Origin: Bacteroidota bacterium
GTDB lineage: Bacteria > Bacteroidota > Bacteroidia > Flavobacteriales_D > Crocinitomicaceae
Direction: 5' to 3'
NCBI GenBank assembly: GCA_016192075.1
Contig: JACPUU010000001.1
Coordinates: 496,001-560,000, forward strand
DNA: 64,000 bases
Part shown: positions 1-9,300 of the stretch, piece by piece
How positions within the stretch are numbered: position 1 is the first letter of the stretch
Layout of the letters: each line of letters starts with the position of its first letter
Program-made: the position numbers and the translations under genes
The notes under the pieces: model-generated
Databases searched by the model: none
The model's input: the letters and a program-made list of their open reading frames with translations, nothing else
Told to the model about the DNA's origin: nothing

Positions 1-95
1 ATACTTAACAATAGATCAGCGCAGATTCCTGTGTCTTTGGAGTGAAAAAAAAGTATCACAAGGGCGCCAGAATACGAGATTTCACCAGAAGGTTG

Positions 96-189
96 TTTTA
101 AATTTTAGCAGCAGTTTCTTCGCTGTGCTCAGAAAGACAAGGGCCCTGAAGGAATATATTGGGAGAGGTGTGTAACAGAGCGAAGAAAC
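96..189 (+). repeat. Interspersed repeat, copy A
   Basis: This stretch aligns with the reverse complement of 35058-35150 over nearly its whole length. Shared blocks include TTTAAATTTTAGC, TTCTTCGCT, GCTCAGAA, GACAAGGGCC and AGCGAAGAAAC. It has inverted arms, TTTCTTCGCT near 115 and AGCGAAGAAA near 179, so it could fold as a miniature element. No transposase is nearby and its origin is unknown. Confidence 0.6.
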
Positions 190-236
190 CCTCCTGAGTC
201 AAAGTCAGGTAAGTTCCTTTTTTCAACGACTTCTAA

Positions 237-404
237 GTGAAATCTGTTTGCAGACTATACTTCAACGGCAGCAAGAAATTTATTGGAACCTTCGATGATC
301 AGAAAAAGGAAAATAAAAATGAAATTCAATCTGTCGATGACATTTTCAAATTTGCTGATCAACTTCTTCATACAGCAGAAAATTACGACAAAGCCAGGGT
401 ATAG
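237..404 (+). pseudogene. Possible remnant of a truncated gene
   Basis: An open frame follows a stop at 234-236. It reads as a plausible hydrophilic C-terminus with the segments RLYFNGSKKFIGTFDD and DDIFKFADQLLHTAENYDK, and stops at 402-404. No ATG lies in the frame; only a GTG sits at its first codon. It lies directly after an interspersed repeat, which fits a gene cut short by a rearrangement. The family was not recognised and it may be chance coding. Confidence 0.2.
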
Positions 405-421
405 CTCCCTGGCTTTGTCGT
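385..421 (-). terminator. Rho-independent terminator (minus strand)
   Basis: A perfect 14-base stem, CGACAAAGCCAGGG at 386-399 with its complement at 407-420, encloses a 7-base loop, and an A-T pair extends it. Read on the minus strand it is followed by TAATTTT. It therefore most likely ends the transcript of the minus-strand gene at 454-810. Confidence 0.7.
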
Positions 422-453
422 GTTCCAAAAGTTAAAATTTTAAGCAGAACCGT

Positions 454-810
454 TTACTTCTCTTCCCTCACCATTTTTGAATCAGACTCAACACCCTCAC
501 AAATAATGGTAACACGGGTGTAGAAACCTTTTCTGGGAATAGTTTCTGCAAAGTGAAAAATGTTGAAGATGCCTTTTTCAGAAGGTGATTTGCCCCCGTA
601 TTTTAATTCAAGCAATAATTCTCCGGGATTTTGGTTGGGTCGTTCAATGCGCGTCAGTGTTACTTTTTCCAGGGCAAATCTAACGCAGAGTGAACCGGTG
701 ACAAGAATTTTAAGTGGTTCGCGTTGCAGATTGATAACGGCATCAATGGATCGGAAAGCTGATTTGGTGATGTAATCGGTTGCAGTTGATTCGGTTGTAC
801 TTGATTCCAT
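454..810 (-). CDS. Small protein of unknown function, LytTR-type regulon candidate
   Basis: A 118-residue soluble protein with no signal peptide or membrane segment. Its N-terminus is rich in Ser and Thr and the rest is predicted mixed alpha/beta. I recognise no family. The gene is supported by its context: it has its own strong promoter (TTG, 20 bases, TAAATTTG at 867-897), a palindromic operator-like site at 917-934 and a terminator at 385-421, so it is a single-gene transcription unit. The ATG at 810 lies about 50 bases after the expected transcription start. The promoter shares four elements with the one driving the small-protein/LytTR operon at 48292, so the two are probably co-regulated. 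Function is unknown. Confidence 0.7.
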   Translation of the reverse strand: MESSTTESTATDYITKSAFRSIDAVINLQREPLKILVTGSLCVRFALEKVTLTRIERPNQNPGELLLELKYGGKSPSEKGIFNIFHFAETIPRKGFYTRVTIICEGVESDSKMVREEK

Positions 811-866
811 ACGATTTCCTTTTTAGGCGCTGCGTTAAGCTTGCAGTTTGCAGCGTTGGTTCGGTA

Positions 867-897
867 CAAATTTAACCTTCGGTGGTGAGAATGGCAA
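867..897 (-). promoter_or_regulatory. Bacteroidota-type promoter of the 454-810 gene
   Basis: On the minus strand, TTG (895-897), a 20-base gap, then TAAATTTG (867-874) matches the Bacteroidota housekeeping consensus exactly. The TTG is the last part of TTTTCCACCTTG (895-906), a 12-mer also present at 48229-48240 in front of another operon. Confidence 0.8.
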
Positions 898-916
898 GGT
901 GGAAAACCTCCTTCTG

Positions 917-934
917 ATTGCGGGTTTCCGCAAT
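917..934. promoter_or_regulatory. 18-base palindrome, candidate operator
   Basis: ATTGCGGGTTTCCGCAAT is an inverted repeat with 7-base arms (ATTGCGG and CCGCAAT). It is identical to three tandem copies at 48135-48217. It ends 10 bases upstream of TTTTCCACCTTG in the promoter of the 454-810 gene. Binding by the LytTR protein encoded at 48545-48907 is an inference. Confidence 0.7.
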
Positions 935-1108
935 TCCGGCGATTTTATAGCGACCTGATCCGGACACTTAAACGACTACTAAAAGTTTAATGCGCAGGTT
1001 TAAGGGAGTTATGAACCATTGTCCTTTTATTTGCTGAAAAACGTGTTTAAAAAAAAGAGGTGACGGCATTGACTTGTTTAACAGGCTCTGTGTCAGCAGA
1101 AGAAAAAA

Positions 1109-2995
1109 TTAACGTTCAATACCAAACCGGATTCCAACCTGGGCACCGCACCACATTTGAAGTTGCGCATTGGTGGAATTGCTGGTATAAAAAGGGGCAT
1201 AATTCATGAACGTTTGAAAATTGCCCTCGGGATTTTTGTACCGTGAAATTCCGGTATTAAAATTGGGCCCCAGGTAAAATGTAAACCATTTGGCCAGGCG
1301 AATGTCGAGACTCAATGCCAGCTTGTATAATTCATTTCCCTGGAACGAATCAAAATTTGCCAGCTGCACCACGTATGCTGTTAAATCAGTACTTAGTGAA
1401 AGCCGTTTTCCAAGTTTCGTTTTTGTTCCAAGTCCCATTCCAAAACCGTAACGCGGACGATCGATAAAATGAACACCCAGGGTATAGCTGTTGTAAAGTT
1501 TGTTTACCCCGGTTTTAAACGTGAGGTTGATTGGAAAAACTTCATTGCCTGAAATTTCGGTAGAGCGGTATCCTTCTTTGCAAAAACTAACCAGGCCCAG
1601 TGCAATTCCGTTACCTGAAATACTGGAATTCACAAGGCCAATCTGCACACCGTCATTTACATTGCTGTAATTGTAAAAACCGCTGACCTGTGCACCCTGG
1701 TTTACGTAAGCAATGTTGGCGAAGCCCGAAATCTGGCAGCGGTTAATGCCGCGGCGTGCCCAGTTTCCAATGCCGGCAATTTGTCCGCCGTAAAGTGTAT
1801 CTGCTACCACGTTATTAATACCGGCAACCTGTAAACCGCGTGAAGATGTTTTTGCAAAATTGTTGATTCCGGCAAGCTGCAATCCGTTAAAACCCCCCGA
1901 GATCATATTAGAAATACCACCTACCTGTATACCATTCATGTGCCCGCGGACAAGATTATTGATGCCACTCACCTGAACACCGCTGACGTTATTTAATACA
2001 ATGTTGGAGATGCCGGCTACCTGAACACCATCAATTTTTCCGCCGACAAGATTTCCAATACCACCAACCTGAACACCCATGACATCATTTTTAGTCATGT
2101 TCAGGATTCCGCCAATTTCGCAGCCGTATACACCGTTGGAATAACCGGCGAGTATGTTAAGCGAAAAACGGTTAACCATCAGGCCGTTTGTAGAGAGGTC
2201 AGAACCAATACCAATGGAAGGTAAAAATGAAACCTGGGCGACACGTATTTCATGAATGGCTTTTAAATTTTCAGCATGAATGAAAGCTTCCTGCGGAATA
2301 ATTTGTTTACTGATCGGGCGTTCTTCAATAGGGGTCACAATGGTCTGAACCCGGGCGCCGGGCATTTTTTCAAGGCCTGGTTCGGCAGGCGTGAGCCCAA
2401 TGTTATTGTGCAGTGAAATGTCGGCGCGTACCACCAGGGTTGTATCCAGGTATCCGGTTTTGCTGAAATAAAATCCGTGCATGGTTTCATCAGATTCCAG
2501 CGTCAGGTGGTAGTTTCCGGCCTGGTCTGAAATGCTGGCCTGTCGTGCTTCAACATCGTAGATACTGGCACCTGAAATGGGCTGACCGGTTTCAAGGTCG
2601 GTAATTTTGCCGGTGAAATAAAATACATTTTTTGTTTTATCCTGGTTGGTTGTATGCGTGTCATTTTTGAGCAGAATGAGATGGTTTCCGGCTTCTTTGT
2701 ACCGGATGCTTCCATTGAACAATTCTTTAAGTGCGGCTGACACGGGTTGATTTTCGAGTTTTAGCGTAATCGCTTTTTCTTCGTCCAGAATGGCGGCGTT
2801 GTATGAAAAACGGAAGTAGGCTTTCTGTTCAATCAGATGCAATACATTACCAAGCGGCATGTTTTTTACATCGAGCGAAATAACCCGGCTTACAATTTTT
2901 GCACCGGCCGGATAAGGCGTAGGGTCAGGATGAAAGGCGGCCGAAAGTGAACCGGTAAAACCCAGGCAAAGCAGGAGTAAAATTCTAGCAGCCAT
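1109..2995 (-). CDS. STN and carboxypeptidase-regulatory domain surface-repeat protein
   Basis: 628 residues. A signal peptide covers about 1-19. An STN-type domain follows (about 37-110, with MPLGNVLHLIEQ and FRFSYNAAIL), then a carboxypeptidase-D regulatory-like beta domain (about 125-205). From about 270 to 470 there are roughly ten repeats of about 20 residues built on G-(V/I/L)-Q-(V/L)-(A/S/G)-G-I-x-N, like LA_2272-type surface repeats. The C-terminus (about 480-628) reads as outer-membrane beta strands. The start at 2995 overlaps the FecR stop by 11 bases, so it is translationally coupled to the anti-sigma gene. STN domains usually sit on TonB-dependent receptors and signal to FecR; here the receptor barrel and plug are absent. 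A role as the outer-membrane sensor of the FecR/ECF pair is inferred. Confidence 0.8.
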   Translation of the reverse strand: MAARILLLLCLGFTGSLSAAFHPDPTPYPAGAKIVSRVISLDVKNMPLGNVLHLIEQKAYFRFSYNAAILDEEKAITLKLENQPVSAALKELFNGSIRYKEAGNHLILLKNDTHTTNQDKTKNVFYFTGKITDLETGQPISGASIYDVEARQASISDQAGNYHLTLESDETMHGFYFSKTGYLDTTLVVRADISLHNNIGLTPAEPGLEKMPGARVQTIVTPIEERPISKQIIPQEAFIHAENLKAIHEIRVAQVSFLPSIGIGSDLSTNGLMVNRFSLNILAGYSNGVYGCEIGGILNMTKNDVMGVQVGGIGNLVGGKIDGVQVAGISNIVLNNVSGVQVSGINNLVRGHMNGIQVGGISNMISGGFNGLQLAGINNFAKTSSRGLQVAGINNVVADTLYGGQIAGIGNWARRGINRCQISGFANIAYVNQGAQVSGFYNYSNVNDGVQIGLVNSSISGNGIALGLVSFCKEGYRSTEISGNEVFPINLTFKTGVNKLYNSYTLGVHFIDRPRYGFGMGLGTKTKLGKRLSLSTDLTAYVVQLANFDSFQGNELYKLALSLDIRLAKWFTFYLGPNFNTGISRYKNPEGNFQTFMNYAPFYTSNSTNAQLQMWCGAQVGIRFGIER

Positions 2996-3980
2996 TACCT
3001 TTCAGAATGTATCCGTTTTTATGTTCTTCTACCTCAAGTCCAAAAGATGTTGCAATAACCTGCAGTATCTGGTTCAGTGATTCGCGTTCAAATCGGGTTG
3101 TCAGCACACAGTTGCCCGCCTCAGGGTTTTCAAGTTCAATGGACGTTTCAAAAACGAGGGAAAGAATCCGGATCACCTCATCCAGGTTTGTTTTTTCAAA
3201 ATTCAGTTTCTGATCAAGCCAATACGTTTCATTAAAGTCAAGTGCTTCGGCGTTGGCCAGTGTAATTTCTCCGCTGGTGTAATGCAGAATTCCTTTTTGA
3301 CCCGGTGTCAGAATAACAGCATCTTGCGCTGATTTAAATTCAACTTTACCTGTTTTTACAAAAACTTCGGTGGTAGAATCACCCTCTTCAATGTTGAACG
3401 AGGTTCCCAAAACGGTTACCTGTGCCTGGTGATTGAGTTCAACAACAAATGGTTTTTGTGCGTCAGGTTCTACTTCAAAAAAAGCTTCTCCGTCTAACTT
3501 GACACGGCGTTCGTTGCCGGCAAAACGATCAGGATAGGTGAGGCTTGAATTTTTGTTCAGTGAAACAACCGATCCATCCTGCAGGGTATCTGTCAGAATT
3601 TCATTTTGAGCAGTCAGTGTCAGCTGTCCGGCTGACGGATTCATGAGTTTGTAAATTCCGAAAACACCCACCAGGATAACAGCAACAGCAGCAGCCTGCA
3701 GCCATGGATTCAGTTTGAAAACGCGGGTTGGCTTTTGAGCTGCCGGCCGGGTAATTTTCTGGCTGATTTTAAGCCAGGCATCATCGGTATTAACTACCAC
3801 CGGTTTGGGTGAAATTTTGCCTGAGAGAATCCAGGTTTTTTCGAGTTCATCAAAAACTTTTTTATGTTGCGGAGAAGACGCAATCCACCTTTCCACCCGC
3901 AATTTTTCGTCGCCGGAAAGCTCACCGTTGATGTAGGCAATCAACTGGGATTCGTTTATGTCATCTTCTCTTTTTTCCAT
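2985..3980 (-). CDS. FecR-family anti-sigma factor
   Basis: 331 residues. The cytoplasmic N-terminal part (about 1-95) should bind the sigma factor. One membrane segment lies near 94-113 (PWLQAAAVAVILVGVFGIYK). The periplasmic part has a FecR domain (about 120-215, with LDGEAFFEV and VTVLGTSFNI) and a C-terminal STN-like DUF4974 domain (about 260-328, with LNFEKTNLDEVIRILS). In this family the protein holds the ECF sigma inactive until an outer-membrane STN partner signals. It lies between the sigma gene upstream and the STN surface-repeat gene downstream. Its own promoter (3988-4022) is ECF-type, so it is probably under positive feedback from the sigma factor it controls. Confidence 0.92.
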   Translation of the reverse strand: MEKREDDINESQLIAYINGELSGDEKLRVERWIASSPQHKKVFDELEKTWILSGKISPKPVVVNTDDAWLKISQKITRPAAQKPTRVFKLNPWLQAAAVAVILVGVFGIYKLMNPSAGQLTLTAQNEILTDTLQDGSVVSLNKNSSLTYPDRFAGNERRVKLDGEAFFEVEPDAQKPFVVELNHQAQVTVLGTSFNIEEGDSTTEVFVKTGKVEFKSAQDAVILTPGQKGILHYTSGEITLANAEALDFNETYWLDQKLNFEKTNLDEVIRILSLVFETSIELENPEAGNCVLTTRFERESLNQILQVIATSFGLEVEEHKNGYILKGNGC

Positions 3981-3987
3981 GTCTCTC

Positions 3988-4022
3988 TTTAACTAAGACA
4001 ATTTAAAATGCGTTTACCCCTA
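3988..4022 (-). promoter_or_regulatory. Candidate ECF-sigma promoter in front of fecR
   Basis: On the minus strand, TAGGGGTAA (4022-4014), 13 bases, then TGTCTTAGTTAAA (4000-3988). The same two blocks with the same 13-base spacing occur at 5494-5528 before the DUF2807 gene. The first block overlaps the stop codon of the sigma gene. Pairing of a G-rich upstream box with a GTC-containing downstream box is typical of ECF promoters. Confidence 0.75.
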
Positions 4023-4694
4023 CCAGAGGTCGTCTATTAATTTTATCAGCACAATCAGTGTCACCAAAAAGTCTTTGAGTTGTATGCGCAAAAACTTCAG
4101 GGCTTCACCCATCTGGTTCTCTACAGTTTTTACACTTAGTTTCAACTGGTCTGCTATTTCCTGGTATTTTAACCCCTCATAGCGGCTCAGAATAAAAATT
4201 CTGCGGCGGCCTTCAGGCAATGCTTCAATGGCCTGCCTGATTTTTTGGTCAAGCTCCGTGGCCTCCAATTCCTCGTCGGCTGAAACATGGGCTGAATTCA
4301 GTTCGCGCTCGTTGTGTGCTTTATAGGTTTCTTTTATTTTCAAATGTTTAAGCTGGTTGAGACAGGCATTTTTAACCGAAGTAAAAAGGTAAGACCGCAA
4401 TGCGTTTGGCAGTTCATTCTTTTCACGGTTCTCCCAGAATTTAACAAACAGGTCCTGCACAATTTCTTCGGCCGCTTCTACATCTTCCAGGTATTTGTTG
4501 GCAAAGGCGCACAGTTCACCGTAATGGTTTCTGAAAAGAACCTCAAAATCTCTCAGTGATATGTGCTTGGTTTGTTCCAGTGAAGACAAAGATAGCGGGA
4601 ATTTTGATGACTTAAATACCCTTTTTGTTTTCGGTGTAAATGCTAAATGTCGAATGTCTTGTGCTAAATCATCAAGTCCTTTTTCCTTCAACAT
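4020..4694 (-). CDS. ECF RNA polymerase sigma factor, FecI-like
   Basis: 224 residues. Sigma region 2 spans about 45-115 (LFRNHYGELCAFANKYLED, EEIVQDLFVKFWENRE) and region 4 about 145-205 (IEALPEGRRRIFILSRYEGLK, then a helix-turn-helix with EIADQLKLSVKTVENQ). The family is usually 180-190 residues; about 45 extra residues precede region 2, and no other ATG or obvious alternative start lies closer. The C-terminal tail LVTLIVLIKLI is hydrophobic. It sits between two identical ECF-type promoters (3988-4022 and 5494-5528) and probably drives both flanking units. No such promoter was found before the sigma gene itself. Confidence 0.92.
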   Translation of the reverse strand: MLKEKGLDDLAQDIRHLAFTPKTKRVFKSSKFPLSLSSLEQTKHISLRDFEVLFRNHYGELCAFANKYLEDVEAAEEIVQDLFVKFWENREKNELPNALRSYLFTSVKNACLNQLKHLKIKETYKAHNERELNSAHVSADEELEATELDQKIRQAIEALPEGRRRIFILSRYEGLKYQEIADQLKLSVKTVENQMGEALKFLRIQLKDFLVTLIVLIKLIDDLW

Positions 4695-4746
4695 TTAGCA
4701 TTCTATAAGCTGTATTTAAAAAAGAAGCTGCCTTTTTTTACAGGTG

Positions 4747-5472
4747 TTAATATGGTCTTACTTCTCCTGACCCTGAAGCTGACGCTGTGATCACCGGATT
4801 TCCTTTGTAAATAACATCACCGCTGCCTGAAATGTCTGCTTTCAGCGTACTTATGGCCCATACCTGTGCTTTGCCGGAACCTGAAATGTGAATGTCGCAA
4901 TTGCTGGTTGGCAGGTTCAGGGTATTGATGTCTCCTGATCCGCTGATGTGTGTAATTTGACTGGTGGCAGTTTGTGCTCCGGCCAGTTTAACATTTCCTG
5001 AGCCTGAAATGTTGATGGCATAATTGGTCGTTTGAAGACTGTCAAGTGTAATATTACCGCTGCCGCTGATGTTCATTTCAAGATCAGATGCGATAAAATT
5101 AGTTTTGCTGATGATGTCACCACTGCCTGAAATTTCCAGTTTTCTGAGTTCCGGTGCTGTAATGTAAACAGCAATGTCATCATCGCCGTTAATGCATTTA
5201 TTTTTTTTTGTATCAATGCAAAGTGTTGTTCCGTGTACCTCGGTTTTAATAATTGCCATCAGGTTTTCACTGGCAGTTATACTGACAGAATAGGTGGCCG
5301 ATTGCTCTACATACACATCAGCGCCAATGCGCAGATCAATGCCGTCAAAATGATCCGTGGTACGTTGTTCTGTAATGATATTGCCGTTTGGGTGATAACA
5401 GACAAATCCGTTTTTTTTGCACGATGTAAGACCTATCAGCAGAATTCCGGAAAATAAAAGAGTTGATTTCAT
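4747..5472 (-). CDS. DUF2807 (GIN-domain) lipoprotein
   Basis: 241 residues. The N-terminus is a lipoprotein signal with lipobox LTSC (Cys at about 18) followed by KK, so it is expected to be lipidated. The rest is a GIN/DUF2807 beta-solenoid with many repeats of the form I-S-G-S-G-(D/N)-(I/V), seen at least six times. The family is found on Bacteroidota surfaces and is described as a putative adhesin; biochemical function is unknown. It lies upstream of the sigma gene on the same strand but has its own ECF-type promoter at 5494-5528, identical in core and spacing to the one before fecR. It is therefore likely a member of the same small regulon. Confidence 0.85.
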   Translation of the reverse strand: MKSTLLFSGILLIGLTSCKKNGFVCYHPNGNIITEQRTTDHFDGIDLRIGADVYVEQSATYSVSITASENLMAIIKTEVHGTTLCIDTKKNKCINGDDDIAVYITAPELRKLEISGSGDIISKTNFIASDLEMNISGSGNITLDSLQTTNYAINISGSGNVKLAGAQTATSQITHISGSGDINTLNLPTSNCDIHISGSGKAQVWAISTLKADISGSGDVIYKGNPVITASASGSGEVRPY

Positions 5473-5493
5473 ATATTTAATTATTTCTGTGTT

Positions 5494-5528
5494 TTTAACT
5501 AAGACAACCAGGTCATTGGTTACCCCTA
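5494..5528 (-). promoter_or_regulatory. Candidate ECF-sigma promoter in front of the DUF2807 gene
   Basis: On the minus strand, TAGGGGTAA (5528-5520), 13 bases, then TGTCTTAGTTAAA (5506-5494). Both blocks and the spacing are identical to 3988-4022, while the 13 spacer bases differ, which argues for selection on the boxes. Confidence 0.75.
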
Positions 5529-5634
5529 GTCATCCCCCGGATTTTTTTTAAAATTGTTTTTTGGATTTATCAATCTATTGATAAACAAGGCTTTTTTGCT
5601 TCAGGTTTGTTCAGCGGTATGTCTGAATTAACAT

Positions 5635-5642
5635 TAATTTTG
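5635..5642 (+). promoter_or_regulatory. TAATTTTG promoter element close to a start codon
   Basis: TAATTTTG fits the Bacteroidota TAnnTTTG element and lies 5 bases before the ATG at 5648, which would give a leaderless or nearly leaderless mRNA. No good -33 TTG is present at the usual spacing. The same 11-mer CATTAATTTTG precedes the gene at 17537. Confidence 0.4.
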
Positions 5643-5647
5643 AATGC

Positions 5648-6268
5648 ATGAGAAGTGCAAAAAAAGAGACATTCCGTTTTATTTACCTGGTGGGAGCCCT
5701 TGCAGCTGTTTTTTGGTTTGTTCTCAGCGCCCTGTCCACTTATTATTTATGGGAATTGCCGTTTTACGATAACCCGAACTTACGGGAGTGGCCTTTGACA
5801 ACCACAAACTTTATTTTGGCTGAAGTACTTGCCGTAATAGCCTTGTTGTATTACTGCATTCGCAGGCAGTATATTCAGATTGCCCTGCTGGGTACACTTG
5901 CTCACCTGGCTTCAATTTGGGGAGAACTGGAAATTGATACAACATTTCAGACACAGTTCAATGAAAGTAATTATTACGACATGGTTTATTATGTCATAAA
6001 CTGCAGCTGGATTTTATTTTACATTTCTATTCTGCTGAGTTATGCCGCCCGCAAAAATAAATACCTGCTGGTTTATGCACTGACATCACTCGTTTTATTG
6101 TCTTTACGCATGTATTATGAAGTACGCATGGTATACCCTGTTTCTAACTATATATGGTATGGGGTTCTTCTGGCTGAACTTATCCTGGTAGTGGTTTACA
6201 TAAGGGCGTACCTTAATTTTGATTCAGCTGAAACCAATCATGCTGATACGTATAATGAAGAAGAATGA
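5648..6268 (+). CDS. Membrane protein of unknown function
   Basis: 206 residues with about six hydrophobic segments, for example around 11-31, 52-70, 76-90, 110-130, 135-155 and 165-187. The C-terminus is acidic (ADTYNEEE). No catalytic motif is visible and I do not recognise the family. It is a single-gene unit flanked by the DUF2807 gene (divergent) and the M4 peptidase gene (convergent). The start at 5648 is preceded by a TAATTTTG element only 5 bases away. Confidence 0.75.
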   Translation: MRSAKKETFRFIYLVGALAAVFWFVLSALSTYYLWELPFYDNPNLREWPLTTTNFILAEVLAVIALLYYCIRRQYIQIALLGTLAHLASIWGELEIDTTFQTQFNESNYYDMVYYVINCSWILFYISILLSYAARKNKYLLVYALTSLVLLSLRMYYEVRMVYPVSNYIWYGVLLAELILVVVYIRAYLNFDSAETNHADTYNEEE

Positions 6269-6314
6269 GCAATTTTTTCTCACCGCATCTGAATTATTCT
6301 GCTCCCGGTTAAGG

Positions 6315-9300
6315 TTATTCTTTCACCAGTTTCTCAACGGCAATTAAGGTTCCTTCTTCGTTCAGAATAGTGACAAAGTAGGTTCCGTCTGAAAAATCGT
6401 TTAGTGGAATCAGTGTAGATGTTGTAATCAGTTTCGTGCGGTAAATTTCTCTGCCCAGTAAATCGTTAACTAAAATCATACCGTTGTTTAATTCTTCAGA
6501 AGCAATGATGACATACTCATGCGCTGGATTCGGATAAACTGAAAATAAATTTTCTGAATTTTCAGTGATCCCCAAACAAGTCAAAACTGAAACTGAAATT
6601 GCATTGGTATCCGGACACGCTGCCCCCACAATATAGGTAATGGTCCAGGTTCCGGTTCCCGCCAGGGATGGATCAAAAACACCCGTTGCCGGATTAATAC
6701 AAGTCCCGCAATCAGCTGACCAGGTTCCGCCCGGTTCGGCAGCGGTGAGGGTAATAGCACCCTGTTCACGACAAAGCGGATTTACCGGTGTAATGCTTGC
6801 ATCTGATTGTGCATTTACAACAATCGCTTCAGTATCGGTATCGCTGCAAATTCCGGTAAGTGTATAGGTAATGATAAACGTTCCGGTTCCCGCAACTGTC
6901 GGATCAAAGGTTCCGTTGACGGCATCGGTGATTCCTGTACCACTCCAGGTTCCGCCGTTTTCAGCAGCGGTAAGATTGATTGGGGCACCGGTTTCACAAA
7001 GTGACGGTGTTGCGTTTATGGTTGCATCGCTTTGCTGGTTCACCGTGATTATTTCTGTATCGGTGTCACCGCATGTTCCGGTAAAGGTATAGGTAACAGT
7101 ATGTGTTCCGGCACCTGCCACAGCCGGATCAAAATCGCCGGTTGAGGTATTGATAATCCCTGTTCCACTCCAGACGCCGCCAGCATCAAAACCGGTTAGT
7201 GTGATAACGGTATCTTCAGAACATAAATCAGAAACGGGGTTAATGGTTGCATCAAATCCATCTGACACGGCAATAATTTCAGTGTCGGTTGAGCCGCACA
7301 TGCCTGCTATGGTATAGGTAATGGTGTGGTTGCCGGTTCCGGCAGCAGCCGGATCAAAACTGTCGCCGGTAACACCGCTGCCAGACCAGGTTCCGCCGGC
7401 GTCAGCTGCATTTAAGGTGACCGGGGCATCGGTTGTACACATGGCACTTACCGGTGTAATGGTAGCGTCCTGGTTTGGGTTTACCGTTGCAGTTACTGCG
7501 GCACGTTCAGACAGGCACGCATATTCCTGAATTTCCCAGTTGTAAAAGAAATAGTAATAAGCTGAACCCGCGCTGCTGGATGTAATGCTGATTTGCCCCG
7601 GCAGGGTGTAGGGATACGATGCTCCCGAATTATTCCGGTACAATGCCGGACTGCTGCCAGCCAATGTTCCAAGCTGCAGGTTGGTGCCTGCGGGTACATC
7701 AAAATTCAGCGTAACGGTGCTGGTACCATTTGGAATATTTACAATGGCCTCCTGCAAAACGGTTCCAACATTGTCACGCAGTTGAATGGTTCTGTTACCG
7801 GCTCCGTTGGCATAAACCAAAACACTTTTTAAAATCACGGGCTCATAGCAGGTAAAAACCTGGTGCTGGTCACCGCTGAAATTACCGCCCGTTCCAAAAA
7901 CATTGGTTGCCGGACCCACGAAAGCGGTTGCGCCGGCTACTTCTTCTTCTACATAATAGGTGGTGGTGGTGGTTAAAACAGGTGTGGTAAATGTTGGCCC
8001 GGTGTTAACTATAGTTCCTGCAACGGGTGCATCATACCAGTTCAGGGTTCCTGTTCCGGAAGTGCTCAGGCTGGCTGAAGAGTTTTCACAAATCACGTCA
8101 TCAGTTACTGCCGGTGCAGCCGGTTTGTTGACAACAATGTAACCGGTTTTTATTTCCGGATCACTGCCAAATGAATTGGTAGAAATCAACTGTACCGTAT
8201 ACGTTCCGTTTGAAGAATAAGTGTGTGACGGGTGTTGAAGCAGTGATGTGTTTCCATCACCAAAATCCCAGGCCCATGAGGTGGCGCCGTTGGTAGAAAT
8301 GTCTGTGAATGTTACAAGTCCGTTGCAGGTGGTAGTGACATCGGCAGTGAAGTCTGTAACAGGTGGTGTTGTGGGCATAACGCAGTTCCAGTCAATATCA
8401 AAGCCGGCCAATTCCAATCCACCGTCTGAATGAAATACAAGTGTCAGCGAATTTCCGGTTGAGTTGATGGTGGTAGGCGGCAGGTTGTTGTTGCAATAAG
8501 TTCCAAGTAATGGGGCGGTGGTGTTGGGGCCGTTGTAAATTCGTAAATAATCATAGTTGCAGTTGGTACCTGAAGAGCCTGCTTCTACATCAAATGAATT
8601 AATGGTGAGTGAAAGACTGGTTGCACCAAAAGGTGTAATGGTTATTTGGGCATCCTGGTTTCCGCCGTAATTGGCAGTTGAACCGCCACTGTCATAAAGC
8701 GTACCTGAACAGGCTGTCTGAATGTTTCCGGTTCCGCCAGCAGGCATGTTAACAATACATGGCATCAGGTTGTCAATGATAATGTAGTTGGTTAGCGTGA
8801 GATTATCTGTTCCGCATGCACCGCCGTCAGCATTCAGTGTGACCGAGTAAGTGCCGTTTGCAGTATAGGTGTGTGATGGGCTGTTGAGTGTACTTGTTCC
8901 GCCGTCACCAAAATCCCAGTTAAACGATGTGCCGTTGGTGCTGGTATTATTAAATGTAACGGTAAACGGTGCGCTGCATGAACTCACAACGGGTGCTGAA
9001 AAATCAGCAATAACAGTTGCAACATAGGCATTGCCAACACCAACAGCATACCAGGCATTGGTGGTTGTTTCTACCTGCGGTGTGCAGGCGCCAAATAAAT
9101 CAATAGCAGCCTGAATTGCATAAAATCGTGCATCTGCATAATCCGATGTTGCAGTCAGGTATACGGTCAGACTTCTGAATGCAATTTCGCTGGCATCGGT
9201 AAATCCAATACCTGTAACGGAGTAAGCTTCGCTCTGATCATTGGTTCCCGAACCGCCATTCACCATCAGGTAATACCAATAATTCTGAACACCACTGTTG

